From assembly GCA_002336765.1 (NCBI GenBank), contig DDES01000017.1:1-14326 (forward strand): a DNA stretch of 14,326 nucleotides. The letters are read 5' to 3'. Position numbers and translations under genes: made by a program. This document shows, in pieces, positions 7,437 through 13,343 of this stretch (positions are counted from its first letter, which is position 1; each line of letters begins with the position of its first letter). The stretch comes from Novosphingobium sp. UBA1948. GTDB taxonomy: Bacteria; Pseudomonadota; Alphaproteobacteria; Sphingomonadales; Sphingomonadaceae. Under the pieces are notes generated by a model, which was not told where the DNA came from, made no database searches, and was given only the letters and a program-made list of their open reading frames with translations.

Positions 7437-8653
7437 GCTCGCGCGCCGTCTCGCGCTGTCAGGCATTGGGCCGCGCGCCCTTCTCCGACATGGACGGCGG
7501 CCTTTATCGCGCATGGCTGACCCCCGCCTATCGTGCCACGCTCGATCAGGTGGGCGCATGGATGGCAGAGGCAGGGATGGCCACGCGCATCGATCCCGCC
7601 GCCAATCTGGTCGGCCGCTATGCAGGGACGCGCGATCTGCCCCCGCTCATCATCGGCAGCCATGTGGACAGTGTGCGCGATGGCGGGTTTTATGACGGGC
7701 CTTTGGGCGTGATGCTGGGCGTGGAATGCGTGGCGGCGCTCCATGCGCAAGGGCGCCGGATGCCCTTCCCGATCGAGGTCTATGGCTTTGGCGATGAGGA
7801 AGGCAGCCGCTTCCCCGCCGCCATGCTCACCAGCAAGGCGGTGGCGGGCGTGCTGGGCGATGTGCCCGAGATGGCGGACCGCGAGGGTGTGAGCCTTGCG
7901 CAGGCGCTGGGCGGTTTCGGCTTGTCGCCCGACATGCTGGCGCAGGCCCGGCACACAGGGGCGCTGGCCTATCTGGAAGCCCATATCGAACAAGGGCCGG
8001 TGCTGGAGGCCGAAGGTCTGGCGCTGGGCGTGGTGACAGGGATTGCCGCACAACTGCGCTATGGCGTGGTGGTGAAGGGGCTGGCCGGTCACGCAGGGAC
8101 GTCGTCCATGCCGCTGCGCCGCGATGCGCTGGCGGGCACGGCGGAGATGGTGCTGGCGGTGGAAAGCATCGCGCGCGCGGATGCCAGCGATCTGGTGGCC
8201 ACGGTAGGCCGGATCGAGGCCTTGCCCGGCGCGGCCAATGTGATCGCGGGCGAGGTGCGCTTCACACTGGATGTGCGCGCGGGCGAGGCCGCGCGCCGAG
8301 ACCTTGCGGTGGAAGCGATTCTGTCCGCGCTCCAAGCGATTGCCGAACGGCGCGGCCTCACGCTGACCCACGAATTGATTCACGATCTGCCCGCCTCGCC
8401 TTGCGATACCGCATTGATGGACCGGTTGGAGGAAGCACTGGTGGTCCATGGTCATCCCCCCCGCCGTCTGGTGTCGGGCGCGGGGCATGACGCGATGGTG
8501 ATGTCAGCCCTTGCCCCCACGGCCATGCTGTTCATCCGTTGCCGCGATGGCATCAGCCACAATCCTGCCGAACATGTCGAGCCGGCGGATGCCGAAGCCG
8601 CTTTGGCTGTCATGCTGCGCTTTATCGAGACTTTGGGAGTTGCCTATGCCTGA
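7430..8653 (+). CDS. hpxK: Allantoate amidohydrolase, M20 family (HpxK/AllC-like)
   Basis: A 407-residue M20-family metallohydrolase. Bimetal ligands fit the AllC pattern: His78 and Asp89 in GSHVDSVRDGGFYDGPLG, Glu124 in GFGDEEGSRFP, His185 in EAHIEQGP and His377 in CRDGISHNPAEH. Allantoate amidohydrolases hydrolyse allantoate to S-ureidoglycine, ammonia and carbon dioxide. N-carbamoyl-L-amino acid hydrolases and ureidoglycolate amidohydrolases share this fold. The adjacent allantoinase and ureidoglycine transaminase genes make allantoate the best choice of substrate. The ATG at 7430 overlaps hpxW by seven bases, and the N-terminal RCQALGRAPFSD is usual for the family, supporting this start. 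Confidence 0.87.
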   Translation: MVGSRAVSRCQALGRAPFSDMDGGLYRAWLTPAYRATLDQVGAWMAEAGMATRIDPAANLVGRYAGTRDLPPLIIGSHVDSVRDGGFYDGPLGVMLGVECVAALHAQGRRMPFPIEVYGFGDEEGSRFPAAMLTSKAVAGVLGDVPEMADREGVSLAQALGGFGLSPDMLAQARHTGALAYLEAHIEQGPVLEAEGLALGVVTGIAAQLRYGVVVKGLAGHAGTSSMPLRRDALAGTAEMVLAVESIARADASDLVATVGRIEALPGAANVIAGEVRFTLDVRAGEAARRDLAVEAILSALQAIAERRGLTLTHELIHDLPASPCDTALMDRLEEALVVHGHPPRRLVSGAGHDAMVMSALAPTAMLFIRCRDGISHNPAEHVEPADAEAALAVMLRFIETLGVAYA

Positions 8654-9884
8654 TCCTTTGCTGTTCGGCGAAATCGATCCGCCCCAGCGTCTGCTGATGG
8701 GGCCGGGGCCGGTCAACGCCCATCCCCGCGTGCTGCGGGCGATGAGCGCCGATCTGCTGGGCCAGTTCGACCCCGAGATGACGGCCTATATGGAACAGGT
8801 CATGGCGCTCTATCGTCCGGTTTTCGGCACGCAGAACCGCTGGACCATGCTGGTGGACGGCACCGCACGCGCAGGCATCGAGGCCGCGTTGGTCAGCCTG
8901 ATCCAGCCCGGCGAGACGGCGCTGGTGGTCAATTTCGGGCGCTTCGGCCTGCTCTTGCAGGAAATCCTGACGCGGATCGGCGCGAAGTTCGAGACCGTGG
9001 ATGCGCCATGGGGCGAAGTGGTGTCGCTCGACGCGATCCGCGCGGCGGCGCTGCGGCTGCGCCCCGCGCTGATCTGTAGCGTGCATGGCGACACGTCCAC
9101 CACGATGGCCCAGCCGCTCGACGGCATCGGCACAATCGCGCGCGAAGTCGGCGCGCTGACCTATGTCGATGCCACGGCCACTATCGGCGGGATGGAAATC
9201 GCGGCGGATCGCTGGGGTGTGGATGTCATCACCGGCGGGTTGCAGAAATGCCTCGGCGGGCCTTCGGGCAGCGCGCCGATCACGATTTCCGACGCCGCCG
9301 CCGACCGGATTTTCGCCCGCCGCCATGACGAGAAGGGCATCCGCGCCGCCAATGCCGTGGACGGGGTCGGCCCGCGCATCGCCTCGAACTATTTCGATCT
9401 GGCGATGATCATGGATTACTGGAGCGAGAAGCGGCTCAACCACCATACCGAGGCCACCACCATGCTCTATGGCGCGCGCGAATGCGCCCGCGTTGCCTTG
9501 GGCGAGGGGCTGGAGGCGCGCTACCTTCGGCACCGCAAGGCGGGCGCGGCGATGAGCGCGGGGCTGGAGGCGATGGGCCTCACCCTGTTTGGCGACGGGG
9601 CGCATCGCATGACCAATGTCACCGGCGTTTATATCCCTGCGGGCATCGACGGCGAACGCATCCGCACCGCCATGCGCGAGCATTTCGAGATCGAGATCGG
9701 CACCGCCTTCGGCCCGCTGGTGGGCAAGATCTGGCGACTGGGCGCGATGGGTTACAACGCCATGAAGCATAAGGTGTTGCTGACCTTGGGCGCGCTGGAA
9801 GCCTGCCTTGCTGCCGAGGGCTTTGTGCTACCGATGGGCGCGGCGGTGCCGGCTGCGCTCGCCGCATGGGAAGCAACGCTTTGA
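8646..9884 (+). CDS. hpxJ: S-ureidoglycine--glyoxylate aminotransferase (PucG/HpxJ type)
   Basis: A 412-residue fold-type I class V PLP aminotransferase of the alanine-glyoxylate group. LLMGPGPVNAHPRVLRAM and LLGQFDPEMTAYMEQVMALY are characteristic openings. The PLP-binding aspartate lies in TYVDATATIGG and the Schiff-base lysine is Lys201 in GGLQKCLGGPSG. It transfers the amino group of S-ureidoglycine to glyoxylate, giving oxalurate and glycine, and so commits the pathway to the oxalurate branch. The neighbouring hpxX/Y/Z/W genes, which consume oxalurate, agree with this over alanine- or serine-glyoxylate transaminase. The ATG at 8646 has GGGAG (8635-8639) six bases upstream and overlaps hpxK by eight bases; an in-frame extension upstream to 8511 is only an overlap with hpxK. 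Confidence 0.88.
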   Translation: MPDPLLFGEIDPPQRLLMGPGPVNAHPRVLRAMSADLLGQFDPEMTAYMEQVMALYRPVFGTQNRWTMLVDGTARAGIEAALVSLIQPGETALVVNFGRFGLLLQEILTRIGAKFETVDAPWGEVVSLDAIRAAALRLRPALICSVHGDTSTTMAQPLDGIGTIAREVGALTYVDATATIGGMEIAADRWGVDVITGGLQKCLGGPSGSAPITISDAAADRIFARRHDEKGIRAANAVDGVGPRIASNYFDLAMIMDYWSEKRLNHHTEATTMLYGARECARVALGEGLEARYLRHRKAGAAMSAGLEAMGLTLFGDGAHRMTNVTGVYIPAGIDGERIRTAMREHFEIEIGTAFGPLVGKIWRLGAMGYNAMKHKVLLTLGALEACLAAEGFVLPMGAAVPAALAAWEATL

Positions 9885-10777
9885 CCCGCGATCTTGTCGG
9901 CTATGGCGCCGCGCCTCCTGCGGCGCGCTGGCCCGATGGCGCGCGCGTGGCGGTCAATTTCGTCATGAATTACGAGGAAGGCGCGGAAAACAGCCCGCTC
10001 TATGGCGATGCCCTGTCCGAAGGGTTTCTGTCGGACATGGTCGGTGCGGCGCGCCATCCGACCCGCGCGATGGCGATGGAAAGCCTCTATGAATATGGCA
10101 GCCGCGCCGGCTTCTGGCGCCTGCATCGCATCTTTACCGGGCGCGGCGCGCCGGTCACCGTGTTCGGCGTGGCCGCCGCGATGGAACAGAATCCCGATGC
10201 GGTCGAGGCCATGCTGAAGGCCGATTGGGAAGTGGCCACGCACGGGTATCGCTGGATCGACTACCAGACCATTCCCGAAGAGGTGGAGCGCGAGCATATC
10301 GCCAGGGCCATCGCCATCCACAAGGCGCTGACCGGCAGCCGCCCGCTGGGCTGGTATCAGGGCCGCACCAGCCCCAACACCGCGCGGCTGGTGGTGGAGG
10401 AGGGCGGCTTTGTTTACGATGCGGATTCCTATGCCGACGATGTGCCCTATTGGAGCCATCTGCATGGGCGCCCGCAGCTCATCGTGCCCTATAGCCTTGA
10501 TGCCAATGACATGAAGATCGTGGCCTTGAACGGCTTTACCGAGGGCGAGCAATTCTATCGCTATCTGCGCGACACGTTCGACCAACTGGCGGAGGAAGGC
10601 GGACGGATGATGAGCATCGGCCTGCACGGGCGCATCGCGGGCCGCCCCGGCCGTGCGCGGGCGGTGGCGCGCTTTCTCGATCACGTGCTGGACAGCGGGC
10701 AGGCATGGGTCACCACCCGCCTTGCCATCGCGCGGCACTGGATCGAACAGCATCCCTGCGGGGAGGGCACGCGATGA
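9866..10777 (+). CDS. puuE: Allantoinase PuuE, polysaccharide-deacetylase type
   Basis: A 303-residue NodB-fold protein of the PuuE group, which opens allantoin to allantoate and is unrelated to the amidohydrolase-type allantoinases. Diagnostic stretches are RDLVGYG near the start, FVMNYEEGAENSPLYGD (33-49), MESLYEYGSRAG (71-82), THGYRWIDYQ (125-134), LGWYQGRTSPNT and SIGLHGRIAGRPGRA near the end. True chitin deacetylases lack this set. The start is uncertain. The ATG at 9866 has no Shine-Dalgarno sequence, whereas a TTG at 9881 has GGGAAG (9868-9873) seven bases upstream and would give a TTGA overlap with the hpxJ stop. Both starts keep RDLVGYG. Downstream it overlaps hpxZ by ATGA. Confidence 0.9.
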   Translation: MGSNALTRDLVGYGAAPPAARWPDGARVAVNFVMNYEEGAENSPLYGDALSEGFLSDMVGAARHPTRAMAMESLYEYGSRAGFWRLHRIFTGRGAPVTVFGVAAAMEQNPDAVEAMLKADWEVATHGYRWIDYQTIPEEVEREHIARAIAIHKALTGSRPLGWYQGRTSPNTARLVVEEGGFVYDADSYADDVPYWSHLHGRPQLIVPYSLDANDMKIVALNGFTEGEQFYRYLRDTFDQLAEEGGRMMSIGLHGRIAGRPGRARAVARFLDHVLDSGQAWVTTRLAIARHWIEQHPCGEGTR

Positions 10778-11166
10778 GGATCAACGATCCCGTCCTGCTG
10801 GCCGAAGTTACGGCCGCTTTCGAGGCTTATGAGCGCGCGCTGATGGCGGATGACATACCCGCGATGGACGCCCTGTTCCACGATGCCCCCACCACCAACC
10901 GCTTTGGCGTGGGCGAGGTGCTCTATGGCATCGAGGAAATCCGCGAATTCCGCAAGGGGCGGGGCGGATCGCCGCAGCGCAAGCTGGGGCGCGTTTCGAT
11001 CACCACCTATGGTGATGCTTTCGCCACCGCCGATGCCGAATTCTTCCGCGAGGGATCGGACCGGCGCGGGCGGCAGAGCCAAAGCTGGGTAAAATTTGCC
11101 GATGGAGATTTTGGCGGCTGGAAGGTCGTCTCCGCCCATGTCAGCCTTGAAGGGAGCAGCCATTGA
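10774..11166 (+). CDS. hpxZ: Oxalurate catabolism protein HpxZ, AtzH-like (DUF3225, NTF2 fold)
   Basis: A 130-residue single-domain protein of the cystatin/NTF2-like superfamily. The DUF3225 signature is clear: EVTAAFEAYERALMADD, MDALFHDAPTTNRFGVGEVLYGIEEIREFR, ITTYGDAFATADAEFF and GRQSQSWVKF followed by WKVVSAHVSLEG. Family members include HpxZ of Klebsiella and AtzH of cyanuric acid degradation, which was reported to act on a small carboxylated urea-type compound. The role here is probably processing an oxalurate-derived or related unstable intermediate; this is inference. GGGAGG (10761-10766) lies seven bases before the ATG at 10774, and an ATGA overlap couples it to puuE. It is separated from hpxX/hpxY by six genes yet in the same transcription unit. 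Confidence 0.85.
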   Translation: MRINDPVLLAEVTAAFEAYERALMADDIPAMDALFHDAPTTNRFGVGEVLYGIEEIREFRKGRGGSPQRKLGRVSITTYGDAFATADAEFFREGSDRRGRQSQSWVKFADGDFGGWKVVSAHVSLEGSSH

Positions 11167-11603
11167 GCGCGCTGTTCGAACATAGCCCGTGGGTGGAACA
11201 GCGCGCCGATGCCGCGCCATCGAGCGGGGATCGCCATGCCGATCTGATGGCAGTGGTCTATGCCGCCAGCCGCGAGGAGCAACTGGCGTTGATCCGCGCC
11301 CATCCCGAACTGGCGGGCAAGGCCGCGATTGACGGCACCCTGACCGAAGCCTCCGCCGCCGAACAGGCGAGCGCAGGGCTGGACCGGCTGACACGGCAAG
11401 AATTCGCGCGCTTCCACGCGCTCAACGCCGCCTATCGCGCGGCGCATGCCATGCCTTTCATCATCTGCGTGCGGTTGACCGACAAGGCTGGTATCTTGGC
11501 AGCGATGGAAGCACGCGCGGGTCATGACACCGAAACCGAGATCGCCACCGCGCTGGCCGAGATCGGCAAGATCACCAAGCTGCGACTGGAGGATATGGCG
11601 TGA
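11163..11603 (+). CDS. uraD: OHCU decarboxylase (UraD/HpxQ), short N terminus
   Basis: A 146-residue protein that decarboxylates 2-oxo-4-hydroxy-4-carboxy-5-ureidoimidazoline to S-allantoin. Conserved stretches are LFEHSPWV at the start, HPELAGKAAI (His47), the AEQASAGLDRLT motif (Glu67) and LNAAYRAAHAMPFIICV, ending with Arg141 in KLRLED. His47, Glu67 and Arg141 sit exactly 20 residues before the catalytic-site numbers I recall for the zebrafish enzyme (67, 87, 161), so the usual first helix is missing. An in-frame TGA at 11148-11150 forbids any upstream extension. The only start is TTG at 11163, with AAGGGAG (11150-11156) six bases before it and a TTGA overlap with hpxZ. It forms a pair with the hydroxyisourate hydrolase gene next to it. 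Confidence 0.87.
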   Translation: MSALFEHSPWVEQRADAAPSSGDRHADLMAVVYAASREEQLALIRAHPELAGKAAIDGTLTEASAAEQASAGLDRLTRQEFARFHALNAAYRAAHAMPFIICVRLTDKAGILAAMEARAGHDTETEIATALAEIGKITKLRLEDMA

Positions 11604-11938
11604 CCATGACACTCTCCACCCATGTGCTCGACACGATGCACGGGCGACCTGCGGCAGGCATGGCGGTGGCCTTGGCGGGGCCGCACGGCATTTTTGCGCA
11701 GGGCACCACCAACGAGGATGGCCGGGCGCCCGATCTGGCCCCCGCCAACCTGCCGGCGGGGCGCTATCGCCTCACCTTCGGCGTGGCCGCCTATTTCCGT
11801 GGCTGCGGCGTGACCCTGCCCGAACCGCCTTTCCTCGACGAGGTGTCGATCGATTTCGGCGTGGCGGAGAACGGCGGGCATTACCATGTGCCGCTGCTGG
11901 TCTCGCCCTTCTCCTATTCCACCTATCGCGGGAGCTGA
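11600..11938 (+). CDS. uraH: 5-Hydroxyisourate hydrolase (transthyretin-like)
   Basis: A 112-residue HIU hydrolase that opens 5-hydroxyisourate to OHCU. Signature elements are LSTHVLDT (His8), TTNEDGRAPD (Arg42), NGGHYHVPLLVSPFSYSTYRGS with His96 and the C-terminal YRGS that separates hydrolases from transthyretin. No signal peptide is seen, so the enzyme is cytoplasmic. A GTG at 11600 has GGAGGA (11588-11593) six bases upstream and a GTGA overlap with uraD. An ATG at 11606 gives a protein two residues shorter, with poorer spacing. I favour GTG on ribosome-binding grounds. Confidence 0.92.
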   Translation: MTMTLSTHVLDTMHGRPAAGMAVALAGPHGIFAQGTTNEDGRAPDLAPANLPAGRYRLTFGVAAYFRGCGVTLPEPPFLDEVSIDFGVAENGGHYHVPLLVSPFSYSTYRGS

Positions 11939-11939
11939 A

Positions 11940-13343
11940 ATGATCCGTTTCCTGCTCGATGGCGAGGTGGTGGAACTGGATGTCGGCGCGCAGGAAACCG
12001 CGCTCGATGTGATCCGGTTGCGCCTTGGCCGGAAAGGCACCAAGGAAGGTTGTGGCGAGGGCGATTGCGGGGCCTGCACCGTGCTGCTGGGCGAAGCGAG
12101 TGAGAACGCTGTGCAATGGCGGGCCGTCAACGCCTGCATCATGCTGGCGCCGATGCTCGATGGCAAGGCGCTGGCCACGGTCGAAAGCCTGCAAGGCCAA
12201 GCGGCCGTACAAACCGAGATGGTGGCCCGCCACGGCAGCCAGTGCGGCTTTTGCACGCCGGGCTTCATCATGAGCCTTGAAGGCCGTGCGCGCGGCGGCT
12301 TGGGCACGATGGGCGCCGATGGGCCGAGGCCGGTGGCCGATGTGCTGTCGGGCAATCTGTGCCGCTGCACCGGCTATGGCCCGATACTGGCGAGCGGCGA
12401 GGCCGTGCCTCCTTCCCCGCGTAACGATAGCGCCTTGCTGGCACAATTGCAGACTTTGCCAGCGGGATCGGGCGCCCGCTGGCACAACCCGCGCAGCAGC
12501 GATGACCTCGCCGCGCTGTTGCTGGACTATCCCGAGGCCCGCATCGTGGCGGGGGCCAGCGATGTCGGCCTGTGGGTGACGAAGCAGTTGCGCGATCTGG
12601 GTCGTGTGATCTTCATCGGCGATGTGGCGGATCTGCGCGGCATCGAGGAAGGGCCGGAGGGCGTCACGCTGGGCGCCGGTGTGCGCTATAGCGAGGCGTG
12701 GGATGCTCTGGCGCGGTTGCACCCCGATCTGGGCGAATTGATCCGCCGCATCGCGGGTACGCCGGTGCGCAATGCGGGCACCATCGGCGGCAATATCGCC
12801 AATGGCTCGCCGATTGGCGATACGCCGCCCGCCCTGATCGCGCTGGGCGCCACACTCACCCTGCGGCGCGGCGATGCGCGGCGGACCGTGGCGCTGGAAG
12901 ATTTCTTCATCGCCTATGGTCGACAGGATCTTGGCCCGAGCGAATTTGTCGAAAGCATCCACATCCCCCGCCCCGCATCCGACGCCGTGATCCAGATCAC
13001 CAAACATTCCAAACGCTTTGACAGCGACATTTCCGCCCTGTGCGGCGCCTTCCATCTGCGCGTGGCGCAAGGCGTGATCCAGTCCGCACGCATCGCCTTT
13101 GGCGGCATGGCGGGAACCCCCAGGCGCGCCAGCGCCACCGAGGCAGCGCTGACCGGCCAGCCCTTCAACGCGGCCAGCATCGAGGCGGCGATCCCCGCCC
13201 TTGAGCGCGATTACCAGCCCTTGAGCGATGTGCGCGGTTCCGCCGCCTATCGCCTCGCCGTGGCGGGCAATCTGCTGCGCCGCCTGTGGCTGGCACAGCA
13301 GGGCGAAGCGGTGAGCGTGCTGGAGGTGGGCACCGATGGCTGA
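11940..13343 (+). CDS. xdhA: Xanthine dehydrogenase small subunit XdhA (2Fe-2S and FAD)
   Basis: A 467-residue electron-transfer subunit. The N-terminal plant-type [2Fe-2S] domain has Cys38, Cys43 and Cys46 in GCGEGDCGACT plus Cys66. The second cluster domain has Cys102, Cys105, Cys141 and Cys143 (CGFC and CRC). The FAD domain has GTPVRNAGTIGGNIANGSP at about residues 272-291, and a CO-dehydrogenase flavoprotein-type C-terminal domain follows. Electrons taken from hypoxanthine or xanthine by XdhB pass through both clusters to FAD and then NAD+. GGAG (11931-11934) lies five bases before the ATG at 11940, leaving only one base after the uraH stop. An in-frame extension to 11886 has no support because it would run through uraH. 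Confidence 0.93.
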   Translation: MIRFLLDGEVVELDVGAQETALDVIRLRLGRKGTKEGCGEGDCGACTVLLGEASENAVQWRAVNACIMLAPMLDGKALATVESLQGQAAVQTEMVARHGSQCGFCTPGFIMSLEGRARGGLGTMGADGPRPVADVLSGNLCRCTGYGPILASGEAVPPSPRNDSALLAQLQTLPAGSGARWHNPRSSDDLAALLLDYPEARIVAGASDVGLWVTKQLRDLGRVIFIGDVADLRGIEEGPEGVTLGAGVRYSEAWDALARLHPDLGELIRRIAGTPVRNAGTIGGNIANGSPIGDTPPALIALGATLTLRRGDARRTVALEDFFIAYGRQDLGPSEFVESIHIPRPASDAVIQITKHSKRFDSDISALCGAFHLRVAQGVIQSARIAFGGMAGTPRRASATEAALTGQPFNAASIEAAIPALERDYQPLSDVRGSAAYRLAVAGNLLRRLWLAQQGEAVSVLEVGTDG

